Positions 42,446 through 50,630 of a stretch of 64,000 nucleotides of DNA are shown here, piece after piece. The notes beneath the pieces were generated by a model. The model worked only from the letters and a program-made list of their open reading frames with translations. It ran no database searches and had not been told where the DNA came from. The position numbers and the translations under genes are program-made. The first letter of the stretch is position 1. Each line of letters starts with the position of its first letter. The stretch lies in assembly GCA_030152805.1 (NCBI GenBank), contig JASLIG010000082.1, positions 1 to 64,000 on the forward strand, given 5' to 3'. This DNA comes from Solirubrobacterales bacterium. Lineage in GTDB: Bacteria; Actinomycetota; Thermoleophilia; Solirubrobacterales; 70-9.

Positions 42446-43186
42446 ATGCGCCGGCACATCCACCGCCTCCGCAGATTGCTGCCGCTCTCCTTGCGCTGCG
42501 CGCTCCAGGAGCGGTCTCCGGGTCGTTCACGACGCTGGCGTGAGATGCCCGGTATCGAGCGGGTAGCGGCCACGGGCCAAGCCGTGCTGACGTTCGACGA
42601 CGGGCCCGATCTTTCGCCCACTGAGACTCCGGCGATTCTCGACGCCCTCGACGAAGCCGAGGCGAAGGCGACCTTTTTCCTGGTTGGCGAGCAGATCGCC
42701 GCGGCGCCAGATCTTGCGGCGGAGATTCTCAGCCGTGGGCACGAGGTCGGAGTTCACGGACAGCGCCACTTCCGCCACGACCGGGTTGCCGCCGAGGAGT
42801 CCATCGCGGACATCGAAGCGGGCTACGAAGCGCTGGTGAATGCGACGGACTCCGTCCCGCGCTTCTATCGCCCGCCCTACGGTAAGCTCACGCCGGCGGG
42901 CGCGGAGGCTTGCGATCGCCTCGGCCTCGAGGTCGTCTACTGGTCGACCTGGGGACTCGACTGGGAGCCAGTGCCCAGCGAGCGGATCGCCCGCCGGGTC
43001 AACCGGGATCTCGACGACGGCGCGATCGTCCTGCTGCACGACTCGGCCCGCTACGCGGTGAGGCCGAGTGCCACCGAAACGGCGCGCGCGATCGCGACGA
43101 TCGCCGCCCGCGCCGCCGCGCTGGACCTCGACCTGGTCACGCTCGGAGAGGCCCGTGGCGCGCTGGTGCTGGAGTCGGCGGGGTGA
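42446..43186 (+). CDS. Polysaccharide deacetylase (NodB/CE4 family)
   Basis: A 246-residue metal-dependent deacetylase. The CE4 motifs are in order: 'AVLTFDDGPDLSPTETP' (motif 1 with the catalytic and metal Asp), 'GHEVGVHGQRHFRHD' (motif 2, with Gly where Ser/Thr is usual in HxxxH), 'FYRPPYGKLTPAG' (motif 3), 'WSTWGLDW' (motif 4) and 'IVLLHDSARY' (motif 5). The N-terminal 35 residues are basic and lack a clear signal peptide, so the real start could be the ATG at 42545. It would remove N-acetyl groups from a glycan, fitting the amino-sugar content expected here. The stop overlaps the next GTG. Confidence 0.87.
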   Translation: MRRHIHRLRRLLPLSLRCALQERSPGRSRRWREMPGIERVAATGQAVLTFDDGPDLSPTETPAILDALDEAEAKATFFLVGEQIAAAPDLAAEILSRGHEVGVHGQRHFRHDRVAAEESIADIEAGYEALVNATDSVPRFYRPPYGKLTPAGAEACDRLGLEVVYWSTWGLDWEPVPSERIARRVNRDLDDGAIVLLHDSARYAVRPSATETARAIATIAARAAALDLDLVTLGEARGALVLESAG

Positions 43187-43653
43187 GCGTGCGCCGCACT
43201 GCCTCCAAGAGAGCCCTGATCGTGGCTTCGCCGGGCGGTCATCTGCTGCAGATGCTCGCCCTCGAACCTGCCTGGCATGACATCGAGCGGACCTGGGTCA
43301 CCCTGCGCTCAACCGACGTCGAGTACCTGCTCCGCGACGAGGACGTCGTCTACGGCCACGGTCCGACCCCGCGCGACATCGGCAACTTCTTCCGCAACCT
43401 GCGACTCGCCCGCCGCGTCCTTCGCGAACAGGACCCAGACGTGATCGTCTCGACCGGCGCCGGCCTGGCGCTTCCGTTCTTCCTCCTCGGTCGCCTGCAG
43501 CGCCGCCGCCTCGTCTACGTCGAGTCGATCACACGGGTGGAGGAGCTCGCCCTGACCGGGAGGCTGGTCTACCCGCTCGCCAGCACCTTCTTCGTGCAGT
43601 GGCGCTCGCTCTCGAGGCTGCGCCGTGCCCGCTTTCACGGGAGCGTCGCTTGA
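43183..43653 (+). CDS. Alg14/PssD-like glycosyltransferase subunit
   Basis: This 156-residue protein corresponds to the N-terminal half of a GT28-type glycosyltransferase, as in Alg14 or PssD, which anchors the catalytic partner to the membrane. The Gly-rich loop 'VASPGGHLLQMLAL' and 'PDVIVSTGAGLALPFFLLG' are family signatures, and 'YVESITRVEELALTGRLVYP' continues the pattern. The GTG at 43183 overlaps the deacetylase stop; its own stop overlaps the TTG of the partner gene. Together they would act as one two-subunit enzyme. Confidence 0.87.
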   Translation: MSVRRTASKRALIVASPGGHLLQMLALEPAWHDIERTWVTLRSTDVEYLLRDEDVVYGHGPTPRDIGNFFRNLRLARRVLREQDPDVIVSTGAGLALPFFLLGRLQRRRLVYVESITRVEELALTGRLVYPLASTFFVQWRSLSRLRRARFHGSVA

Positions 43654-44111
43654 TCTTCGCCACGGTGGGCTCCACCCAGATCCGCTTCGAGCGCCTGATC
43701 CGCGCGCTGGAGGCCTTGCCCGCGGAGCAGTTGCACGTCCAGCACGGACCGGTGGAGCCGCCGCCGGGGGCGCGCCGCGCCGACGCGTTCATGCAGTTCC
43801 CGGAAGTCATCGAGAGCATGGAGCGGGCCGACGTCGTCGTTTGCCATGCCGGCGCCGGCAGCATCCTCTGCGCGCTGCGCGCCGGCCACACGCCGGTGGT
43901 GGTCCCACGCCTGAAGCGGTTTCAGGAGACCGTCGATGACCACCAGGTGGAGCTCGGACGGGCACTGGCCTCAGCGGGCAAGGCGATCTGCGTCGAGGAC
44001 CTTAGTCAGCTGCCCGCGAGTGTCGCGGGCGCTCCACGGCGGCGCTCCCCCGAGGAGCGCGGCGGACTGCTGCCGATCCAGGCCGCGGTGCGCGAGGCGC
44101 TGCACGCCTGA
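43650..44111 (+). CDS. Alg13/PssE-like glycosyltransferase catalytic subunit
   Basis: The 153-residue protein is the C-terminal, donor-binding half of the split GT28 enzyme. It begins 'IFATVGSTQIRFERLIRALE' and contains the UDP-binding 'ADVVVCHAGAGSILCALRAG' with 'TPVVVPRLKRFQETVDDHQV'. The TTG at 43650 is the start: GGGAG precedes it and it overlaps the stop of the Alg14-like gene. The donor is probably a UDP-sugar, such as UDP-glucuronate or UDP-GlcNAc in known pairs; which one is not known here. Confidence 0.87.
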   Translation: MIFATVGSTQIRFERLIRALEALPAEQLHVQHGPVEPPPGARRADAFMQFPEVIESMERADVVVCHAGAGSILCALRAGHTPVVVPRLKRFQETVDDHQVELGRALASAGKAICVEDLSQLPASVAGAPRRRSPEERGGLLPIQAAVREALHA

Positions 44112-44128
44112 CCCTCGGTCGGGCCCGC

Positions 44129-45232
44129 TCAGTCGCGGGCGAGGGCGTCACGCGTCGCCCGCGCAACCTCATCCGCCTGCTGCTCGGTCAGAGCCGGTCC
44201 CATCGGCAGCGCGAGCGAGTGCGCGGCGGCGGACTCGACCCCCGGCAGCGGTCGGGGCGGGGCGAAGTCCTTCATCGCCGGTTGCTTGTGCAGCGGGATC
44301 GAGTAATAGGCGCGGGCGCCGATGCCGGCGGCCTCGAGGCGCTCCGCCAGGCGATCCCGCGCCGGCGAGCGCACGACGTAGAGGTGGTAGCAGGACTCGG
44401 CTCCCGCCGTCTCAACCGGCAGCGTCACCGCCTCACCGAGGCCGCGTGCCGCGTAGGCCGCGGCGATCCGCCGGCGCGCGTCCGTCCAATCGCGCAGGTG
44501 GGGGAGGAGGACGCGCAACCCGGCCGCCTGCATGTCGTCGAGGCGGGAGTTGTAGCCCACCTCGGTGTGCAGGTCGCGGTCCTCGGAGCCATGGAAGCGG
44601 AGCTTGCGGGCGATCGCGGCGACTTCGTCGTCGTCGGTGACGATGGCGCCGCCATCGCCGAAGCCGCCGAGGTTCTTGGAGGGGAAGAAGCTGAAGGTGG
44701 CGGCGTCCCCCAGGGCGCCCGCGGAGCGCCCGTCGAGCCTCGCGCCGGCCGCCTGCGCGGCGTCCTCCAGCAGGCGCAGCCCGTGAGCCGCCGCGAGCTC
44801 GCGCAGCTCGCCCATCGGCGCCGGGTTGCCGTAGAGATGCACCGGCACGATCGCTCTGGTTCGCGGGCCGATCGCCGGCTCGACGCTGGCCGCCGTGATG
44901 TCGAAGGTCGCCCCATCGACGTCGCAGAAGACCGGCTTCGCGCCGGCGTTGACGACCGCCTCCGCCGTCGCGTAGAAGGTGAGGGCGGGCACGATGACCT
45001 CGTCGCCGGCGCCGACGCCGAGTGAGCGCAGGGCGATCGTCAGCGCGTCGGTCCCGTTGGCGACCCCGACGCAGTGGCGCGCGCCGACGAAGGCGGCGAA
45101 CTCCGCCTCGAAGCCCTCGACCTCGGGGCCGAGGATGTAGCGACCCGAGCGCAGGACCGCTTCCTGGCGTGCGGCAACCTCGTCGAACAGCGGTTCCAGG
45201 ACCGGCCGGGTGGCGAAGAGCGGAACGCTCAT
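44129..45232 (-). CDS. DegT/DnrJ-family aminotransferase, WbpE/WlbC-like
   Basis: A 367-residue PLP enzyme for nucleotide-linked keto sugars. Lys186 in 'TFSFFPSKNLGGFGDGGAI' forms the PLP Schiff base, Asp157 sits in 'LLEDAAQAAGARLDG', and 'GVANGTDALTIALRSLGV' binds phosphate. Length and motif wording match WbpE/WlbC, which aminates UDP-3-keto-GlcNAcA using glutamate. The gene lies directly downstream of, and in the same direction as, the hexapeptide acetyltransferase gene at 45260, which is the expected next enzyme; that pairing is the main reason for this assignment. ATG at 45232. Confidence 0.9.
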   Translation of the reverse strand: MSVPLFATRPVLEPLFDEVAARQEAVLRSGRYILGPEVEGFEAEFAAFVGARHCVGVANGTDALTIALRSLGVGAGDEVIVPALTFYATAEAVVNAGAKPVFCDVDGATFDITAASVEPAIGPRTRAIVPVHLYGNPAPMGELRELAAAHGLRLLEDAAQAAGARLDGRSAGALGDAATFSFFPSKNLGGFGDGGAIVTDDDEVAAIARKLRFHGSEDRDLHTEVGYNSRLDDMQAAGLRVLLPHLRDWTDARRRIAAAYAARGLGEAVTLPVETAGAESCYHLYVVRSPARDRLAERLEAAGIGARAYYSIPLHKQPAMKDFAPPRPLPGVESAAAHSLALPMGPALTEQQADEVARATRDALARD

Positions 45233-45259
45233 CGCTTCAGCCTCCCGAGGCGCCGGCGG

Positions 45260-45826
45260 TCAACGCCAGTGCTCCAGCAGGTCCTCGTCGGGCACCCGGC
45301 GAACGCCTCGGGCGGGCACGCCCATGACGACGCTGCGCGGAGGGACGTCGGCGACGACGACGGCCCCCGCCGCCACGAATGCCTCCTCGCCGACCTCGAT
45401 CGCGGGACAGATCACGACCCCGGCGCCAATCCGGCAGGCCCTGCGAAGCAGCGGGCCCGCCAACTCCATCTCCGGCGGATGGCGATCCATCGTGTTGTCG
45501 TTGGCGAGGGTCACACCGGGCCCGATGAAGACGTCCTCCTCGACGACCGTTCCCGCCGAGAGGTAGCAGCGCGCCTGCACGCTGGCCCGGGCGCCGAGCA
45601 CGACCTCGGGATCGATCGAGCTGAGGCTGCCAACCGTCGCGCCAGGACCAATCCTCGCCCCGTCCCGCACCTGCGCGTGATCGCCGATCCTGGCGCCGTC
45701 GCCGATCGTGACCCCGGCATGGATGATCACGTGGCCGCCGATGAGGACGTCGGAGCCGATTCGCACGTCGGCGCCGAGCAGCAGTCCCGGTGCCAGGTCA
45801 GATCGCTCGAGCGCCGCCCCGCTCAC
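45260..45826 (-). CDS. Hexapeptide-repeat acetyltransferase, WbpD/WlbB-like
   Basis: The 188-residue protein is built of left-handed beta-helix hexapeptides ('GADVRIGSDVLIGGHVIIHA', 'GVTIGDGARIGDHAQVRDGA', 'VEEDVFIGPGVTLANDNTMD'), ending with a coenzyme A-binding type tail 'GVPARGVRRVP'. The insertion with Asn-Asp ('LANDNTMDRHPP') is the signature of the WbpD/WlbB branch, which acetylates the 3-amino group of UDP-GlcNAc3NA. It precedes the aminotransferase gene by 27 bp, consistent with consecutive pathway steps. GTG start. Confidence 0.87.
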   Translation of the reverse strand: MSGAALERSDLAPGLLLGADVRIGSDVLIGGHVIIHAGVTIGDGARIGDHAQVRDGARIGPGATVGSLSSIDPEVVLGARASVQARCYLSAGTVVEEDVFIGPGVTLANDNTMDRHPPEMELAGPLLRRACRIGAGVVICPAIEVGEEAFVAAGAVVVADVPPRSVVMGVPARGVRRVPDEDLLEHWR

Positions 45827-45917
45827 GGCGTGGATGTCCTCTGCCAGGCGGTGATTGGCGGCATCCTAGCGTCGCCGCACGACGCAAGCTGCACCCGCCG
45901 TCCTTCGTTATTGGGAC

Positions 45918-46778
45918 ATGCAAGCGGGACCAGACCGTGCGTCCGATGGCGCCCAAGAAATCGATTCCTCGCCGCCGGACCTCTGCATCGTCACCGTCGC
46001 CAACCGACTTGACGAGCGCTTCGGCCCGGCACTCTGCAGCCTGCTCGAAGGCGCCGGCTGGCTCGACCTCGAGGCGATCGTGGTCGACACGGGAAATGGC
46101 CAAGTGAGCCGCTACGTCGAGGAGAACTTCATCGACGTACGCACGATCCACTGCCCCAACCGCGGCGTCGCCCATGCCAGCAACCGGGCGCTGGAAGTCG
46201 CCAGCGCCCCCAACCTGCTCTTCGCCGAGCCGGGGCTGGAGCTGTGCGAGGGGAGCCTCAGCACGCTCGTCGCCAGCCTCGATCACCGGCCCGAGGTGGG
46301 CCTGGCAGGGGTGCGACGAGTGCGGGGCGACGGTTCCGAGGCCCCGGGCATGCGGCACTTCCCCGCCGATTGGACGTCGGGGCTCGTCATCGTCCGCCGC
46401 GCGGCTCTCGATGACAGCGGCTGGTTCGACGAGCGCTTCTTCGCCTTCGCCGAGAAAGCCGATCTCTGCGTGCGCCTGCAGCGCAAGGGGTGGGAGGTAA
46501 CCCACACGACCCGCCTGACCGTTCGCTACCCGCGCGGTCGCCGCCGCGATCCGCGCCTGGAAGCGCACGCGGCGCACGCTCGGATGCAGTTCGCCTGCAA
46601 GCACTTCCCGCTGGCCGCCGCCGAATACCGTTGGGCACTCGCCTTTCGCTATGCCATGCGTTTCGGTCTCTCCCTGATGCTGCCGCGCTATGACAGCACC
46701 CACCGCCAAGCCGCCCGGGCCGCCCTCGCCACAGTGCTCAAGGGTCGACCCCAGCTCGAGGAAAGCTCAGCCATCTAG
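45918..46778 (+). CDS. Family 2 glycosyltransferase
   Basis: The 286-residue protein follows the GT2 rhamnosyltransferase-like plan but is divergent: 'PDLCIVTVANRLDERF' opens the fold, 'CPNRGVAHASNRALEVAS' matches the N-R-G-x-A motif, the usual 'LNPD' is replaced by 'FAEPGLEL', and 'DERFFAFAEKADLCVRLQRK' is the acceptor motif. Loss of the canonical metal-binding Asp in the NPD position may mean altered activity. It diverges from the acetyltransferase gene and lies just before the UDP-sugar dehydrogenase gene. Confidence 0.8.
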   Translation: MQAGPDRASDGAQEIDSSPPDLCIVTVANRLDERFGPALCSLLEGAGWLDLEAIVVDTGNGQVSRYVEENFIDVRTIHCPNRGVAHASNRALEVASAPNLLFAEPGLELCEGSLSTLVASLDHRPEVGLAGVRRVRGDGSEAPGMRHFPADWTSGLVIVRRAALDDSGWFDERFFAFAEKADLCVRLQRKGWEVTHTTRLTVRYPRGRRRDPRLEAHAAHARMQFACKHFPLAAAEYRWALAFRYAMRFGLSLMLPRYDSTHRQAARAALATVLKGRPQLEESSAI

Positions 46779-46808
46779 ATGTCACGCCAAGAAACCCAAG
46801 GAGCCGCC

Positions 46809-48077
46809 ATGCCCCCCTACACTGCGTCGATGAAGATCGGCATCGTCGGCCTGGGCTACGTTGGGCTGCCGCTCGCGGTCGCCTTCGCCGAGGCCGGCCA
46901 CGAGGTCGTCGGCCTCGAGGCCGATCCCCGCAAGGTCGAGGGGATCAATGGCGGCAAGAGCCACATCGAGGACGTCGCCGACGCGGTCCTGGCACCGCTC
47001 GGCGAGCGCCTGCGCGCGACCGGCAACCAGGCCGACCTGGCCTCCTGCGAAGCGATCGTGATCTGTGTGCCGACACCGCTGACCGGCTCCCGCGAGCCCG
47101 ACCTCACCTACCTGCTCGATTCCGCCACGGCGCTCTCGAGCGTGCTGCAGCCCCAGCAGCTGGTCGTGCTCGAGTCGACCACCTACCCGGGCACGACCCG
47201 CGAGCGGCTGCTGCCGATCCTCGAGGAGTCCGGCCTCTCCGCCGGCAAGGACTTCCACCTCGCCTTCTCGCCGGAGCGGATCGACCCGGGCCGCACCGAC
47301 TACACCGTGCGCACCACGCCCAAGCTCGTCGGCGGCCTCACCGCCGCCTGCACCGAGCGGGCTCGCGAGCTCTACTCGCTGATCTGCGACGAGGTCGTCG
47401 TCCTCTCCACCCCCGAGGCCGCCGAGCTCTCGAAGCTGCTCGAGAACATCTTCCGCTCGGTCAACATCGCCCTGGTCAACGAGCTCGCCCAGCTCTGCGA
47501 TCGCCTCGACATCGACGTCTGGGAGGTCGTCGACGCGGCGTCGACCAAGCCGTTCGGCTTCATGCGCTTCGACCCCGGACCGGGGATGGGCGGCCACTGC
47601 CTGCCGGTCGACCCCTTCTACCTCGCCTTCAAGGCGCGCGAGCACGACTTCTATCCGGAGTTCATCGAGCTCGCCGGCAAGGTCAACCAGACCCAGCCCG
47701 CCTTCTGCGTGGAACGGATCGAGCGCGCCCTCAACGACGCCGGCAAGCCAGTCAACGGCTCGCGAATCCTCCTGCTCGGGGTCAGCTACAAGGCCGGGGT
47801 GGGGGACATCCGTGAGTCACCGTCGTTGAAAATCGCCAAGCGGCTGATCGAGCTGGGTGGCGATGTCTCCTACCACGATCCCCACGTTCCCACCGTCTCC
47901 GAGCTCGGCCTCAGCTCGGTCGAGCTGGACGAGGCGATTGCGGCGGCGGACGCGGTCGCGATCGTCACCGCGCACCCGCAGGTCGACTACGAGAAGGTCG
48001 TCGCCTCCACCTCGCTGGTCGTCGATTTCCGCGGCGTCACCCGCGGCATCGAGGCCGAGAACCTGGTCCGGCTCTAG
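46809..48077 (+). CDS. UDP-N-acetylglucosamine/mannosamine 6-dehydrogenase (WbpA/TviB-like)
   Basis: The 422-residue NAD-dependent enzyme oxidises the C6 hydroxyl of a UDP-sugar to a uronic acid. The Rossmann motif is 'IGIVGLGYVGLPLAVAFAEA', the catalytic Cys lies in 'PGMGGHCLPVDPFYLAF', and 'GVSYKAGVGDIRESP' is the C-terminal UDP-binding signature. The 'GGHC-PVDPFY' wording fits the UDP-HexNAc branch better than UDP-glucose dehydrogenase. ATG at 46809 was chosen because AAGGAG (46798-46803) precedes it by 5 nt; an ATG at 46779 and another at 46830 are in frame. It would supply the uronate to the Gfo/Idh, aminotransferase and acetyltransferase enzymes of this island. Confidence 0.9.
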   Translation: MPPYTASMKIGIVGLGYVGLPLAVAFAEAGHEVVGLEADPRKVEGINGGKSHIEDVADAVLAPLGERLRATGNQADLASCEAIVICVPTPLTGSREPDLTYLLDSATALSSVLQPQQLVVLESTTYPGTTRERLLPILEESGLSAGKDFHLAFSPERIDPGRTDYTVRTTPKLVGGLTAACTERARELYSLICDEVVVLSTPEAAELSKLLENIFRSVNIALVNELAQLCDRLDIDVWEVVDAASTKPFGFMRFDPGPGMGGHCLPVDPFYLAFKAREHDFYPEFIELAGKVNQTQPAFCVERIERALNDAGKPVNGSRILLLGVSYKAGVGDIRESPSLKIAKRLIELGGDVSYHDPHVPTVSELGLSSVELDEAIAAADAVAIVTAHPQVDYEKVVASTSLVVDFRGVTRGIEAENLVRL

Positions 48078-48408
48078 CCGATCGATTCCACGACCCCAGG
48101 GAGGAAAACCGGCCGGTCTCCCTCCTGGGCGGTTGCCAGCACGGTTCGGCTATGCAGGCGGCCCCAGGGTTCACAAGCTTGCGAGAAGACCCGGGGTCGA
48201 ACAAGGCGCCTCAAGGGCGAGCTCGAAGCTCGGATGGCTCTGTGGCAGGGCGGGTGTGTCTCTGCGGGAATGTCGCCGCAGGCGGCCGCTGCACTCGTGC
48301 TTCTAGGCGCGGCACAGCCGCGCTCTCAAATTGTCGCTAAGCGCCCGTAGGGCGCGTGCGACATCAATTCCCGCAGAGACACACCCGCCCTGCCACCCAA
48401 TCCCGGGC
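48078..48408. other. Convergent intergenic region containing a large inverted-repeat element
   Basis: This 331-base gap lies between two genes that point at each other (UDP-sugar dehydrogenase and lipid kinase). No gene is credible in it. The left part (48078-48241) shows only small palindromes such as GACCCGGGGTC; the right part is almost entirely the inverted-repeat element described separately. A bidirectional terminator function would fit the position. Confidence 0.6.
48242..48396. repeat. 155-bp element with perfect 30-bp inverted repeats and internal hairpins
   Basis: Arm 1 (48242-48271, GTGGCAGGGCGGGTG...) is an exact reverse complement of arm 2 (48367-48396). Just inside, GTCGC (48272-48276) can pair with GCGAC (48358-48362). 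Within the 95-bp centre are further perfect hairpins: GCGCGGC-ACA-GCCGCGC (48307-48323) and GCGCCC-GTA-GGGCGC (48341-48355). GTCGC occurs twice, so alternative folds compete for GCGAC. There is no coding potential and no flanking target-site duplication that I can see. It may be a MITE/REP-like element, a structured RNA or a strong bidirectional terminator. Confidence 0.85.
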
Positions 48409-49335
48409 TCAAGCGACGATCGTCAGTGCACCCGGCTCGACCTCGAGCCTGAGCTCGGTTCGCTCACCGATGTAGTCTCCGTCAACCTGCACCGGGAAGG
48501 GCCGCGTGACGCCGTCTTTGGTCTCGGAGATTGAGGCGACCGTCGCCCCGTCGATGCCGGCGAAGTGCTCGATCTGGCGGTGGCGCGCGGCTGGTCGCTG
48601 CTCGCTGAAGATACGGGCGATCAGCGTCGGCATGTCGCGCTGGGTGGCGCGCTTGAGCACGCCGAGGGCAAGCTTGCCGTCGTCGAAGGCGATGTCCTCG
48701 CAGACCCGCACCGGGCGGCTGGCGAAGTAGGTGAAGGGGTCCGAGTTCTGGCAGAGCGCGGTGACACCCTCGACCGTCTCGCCGCCGACCTCGGCCCGCA
48801 GTCGCACGGGGTTGTACAGGTAGGAGCGGTAGAAGGCGGAGACCGCGGCCCAAGTGAAGTAATAGGGGCCGGCGGCCGACTTCAACCGCGGGTGGGCGTC
48901 GACCCGCTTGACCACGGTGGCGTCGATCCCGGCGCCGCAGGAAAAGACGAAGTGACGGTGGTCGGCCTTGCCGAGATCGATCCTGCGCGGGCTCCACTCG
49001 TCGACCATCGCCAGCAGGTGCTCGGTCGCGTCGACGACGTCGTTGGGTATCCCCAGGGTGCGGCAGACGACGTTGGTCGAGCCCCCGGGCAGCACCGAGA
49101 CCGGCACGTCGGTCCCCGCCAGCCCGTTGGCGACCTCGTTCAGGGTTCCGTCGCCGCCGAAGGCGACGACTACGTCGTAGCCGTGGTCCCGCACCTCCCG
49201 CCCGATCTCGGTCGCGTGGTTCTGCGCCTCGGTCGAGACCGTTTCCACCTCGAACCGCCCCTGCAGCGCGTAGACCACCAGGTTCTTGAGCCGATCGGAA
49301 ACCGTCGTCGCGTAGGGGTTGACGATGATCAGCAT
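48409..49335 (-). CDS. Diacylglycerol kinase-like lipid kinase (DagK/YegS family)
   Basis: The 308-residue protein has the DAGK catalytic domain: 'MLIIVNPYATTVSDRLKNLV' at the start, the ATP-binding 'VVVAFGGDGTLNEVANGLAG' and 'VSVLPGGSTNVVCRTLGIP', followed by a C-terminal beta domain ('PVQVDGDYIG'). It phosphorylates a lipid alcohol such as diacylglycerol or a sphingoid-like base at the membrane. ATG at 49335 gives the family start; an in-frame GTG at 49383 would add a basic 16-residue leader. It converges on the UDP-sugar dehydrogenase gene across the inverted-repeat element. Confidence 0.87.
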   Translation of the reverse strand: MLIIVNPYATTVSDRLKNLVVYALQGRFEVETVSTEAQNHATEIGREVRDHGYDVVVAFGGDGTLNEVANGLAGTDVPVSVLPGGSTNVVCRTLGIPNDVVDATEHLLAMVDEWSPRRIDLGKADHRHFVFSCGAGIDATVVKRVDAHPRLKSAAGPYYFTWAAVSAFYRSYLYNPVRLRAEVGGETVEGVTALCQNSDPFTYFASRPVRVCEDIAFDDGKLALGVLKRATQRDMPTLIARIFSEQRPAARHRQIEHFAGIDGATVASISETKDGVTRPFPVQVDGDYIGERTELRLEVEPGALTIVA

Positions 49336-49636
49336 CCGCTTCTTGGCGGAGCGACGGGCTCTGGAGCGAATTCGGCTGGTCACGTGTCGTGGACGGCGGC
49401 GGTGCCCGCGCAGCGTATTGCCTTGCCGAGCCCGATCGTCGCTCCGGGGCGTGGCGCCGCGAGCGGCTGCCGGTGGCTTGGGGGAGCGCTTTGGCTCGGA
49501 CCCGGATGCTATCGTCGGACCGGCGTTGGGGTGCGCTCTCTTTGCGTTGCCCTCAGCGTGGCTTGCGGGCGACGAGTGCGTCTTTGGCGGAATGGCCAGG
49601 TCGGCTTGTTGGGCCAGATTGCGTGGGGAGGGCATC
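49336..49636. other. Divergent intergenic region
   Basis: About 300 bases between the lipid kinase gene (leftward) and the SnoaL-like gene (rightward). Long overlapping frames exist on both strands but show no family resemblance. Promoters for both genes are expected here. I see no further repeat or RNA structure. Confidence 0.4.
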
Positions 49637-50059
49637 TTGAAATCGGCGAGCGCTTCCGCGCTGGGTCGAAAGGCGCTGGTCCTTCGCTGGGTGAACGCTT
49701 TCAACGCCCGCAACCTCGACGGCGTGATCGCGTGCCTGCACCCCGAGGTTGATTTTTACCCGCTGAGGTTGATCGGGATCGATCGCTCCTACCATGGGCA
49801 CAGCGGCGTGCGGTGCTGGTTCGATCGGCTTGACGAATTGCGCTACCGACACCGGATAGAGCTATCGGAGGTCCGCGAGGCAGGGAGGGGTCATCTGCTC
49901 GCAAGCGGGGCTTTGCATGTGGCCGGATACGGCGCGGTCGCGCCGTTCTGTGCGACGCACTGGATCAGGGGTGAGCTGATCGTCCTCGCGCGCCACTACC
50001 CCCGCGACCCTGATCTGATGGAGGGCATCGACCTCTTCGGGCCTGCGGTAGCAACTTGA
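49637..50059 (+). CDS. SnoaL/NTF2-like small protein
   Basis: The 140-residue protein resembles the SnoaL-like/nuclear transport factor 2 fold: 'ALVLRWVNAFNARNLDGVIA' then 'CLHPEVDFYPLRL', followed by 'YHGHSGVRCWFDRLDE' and strands through 'AVAPFCATHWIRGELIV'. Members are enzymes or binding proteins with a central cavity; no specific reaction can be stated. TTG at 49637 is preferred because GGAGGG lies about six bases before it; an ATG at 49592 in the same frame would add 15 residues. It stands alone between divergent and downstream genes. Confidence 0.72.
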   Translation: MKSASASALGRKALVLRWVNAFNARNLDGVIACLHPEVDFYPLRLIGIDRSYHGHSGVRCWFDRLDELRYRHRIELSEVREAGRGHLLASGALHVAGYGAVAPFCATHWIRGELIVLARHYPRDPDLMEGIDLFGPAVAT

Positions 50060-50270
50060 TCGCCGCCAGTCACGGCCGACCACCAGCAGGGGCTACACTG
50101 AAACTGCGCCTGCTCGCTGGGTCCTCTATCGGCCAGCTCTCAATCCTCCGCGCAGGACACACGCCCCGAGAGCGCCGGACGGAAGCTGACGCCATGGCAT
50201 GCGTCGACCGCATCGCCGCTCGGTTTCGCAGCACTCAATACGCACCGCACGGCCTGATCAGGGATACCTG

Positions 50271-50630
50271 ATGCCCACTTCCGCCCCTCTTAGGGGGGGC
50301 GAGCTGAATGCGGCCGTGACCAGCGCCCTGGTCGGCATCCAAAACAGCTACCTGGGCCGCGGCCCGAAAACCGCGACTACTTTCCATCATCAGAACGTCC
50401 TGGTGACGCTGATGTATGAGGTCCTGACACCGGCCGAGGCGTCTCTCGCGACGATGCACCGCCGCGACGCGGTGGCCAACATTCGCCACCTTTTTCAGCA
50501 GGTGATGGAGAAGGACTTCAGAGAGGCAGTCGAGGAGCTCACCGGGCGCTCAGTAATCGCCTTCATCAGTGGCAACAACGTCGCCCCCGACGTCGCTACG
50601 GAGCTGTTCATTCTCGACGGACCGCTCTAG
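50271..50630 (+). CDS. DUF2294-family protein
   Basis: The 119-residue protein has the shape of the DUF2294 family: 'GELNAAVTSALVGIQNSYLG' then 'RGPKTATTFHHQNVLVTLMY', 'EVLTPAEASLATM' and the closing 'LTGRSVIAFISGNNVAPDVA'. The function of the family is not known to me. ATG at 50271 gives a full-length family member. The 211 bases upstream hold nothing I can name. Its stop overlaps that of the convergent MBL hydrolase gene inside a shared CTAG (50627-50630). Confidence 0.78.
   Translation: MPTSAPLRGGELNAAVTSALVGIQNSYLGRGPKTATTFHHQNVLVTLMYEVLTPAEASLATMHRRDAVANIRHLFQQVMEKDFREAVEELTGRSVIAFISGNNVAPDVATELFILDGPL

Noticed and set aside
48152..48340. Short plus-strand frame across the inverted-repeat element
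   Set aside because: No family resemblance or start signal; it runs through perfect palindromes that are better explained as structure.
48341..48350. GCGCCCGTAG inside the inverted-repeat element, the same as the start of tRNA-Arg
   Set aside because: No D arm, anticodon arm or T arm follows; the bases are explained by a local GCGCCC/GGGCGC hairpin.
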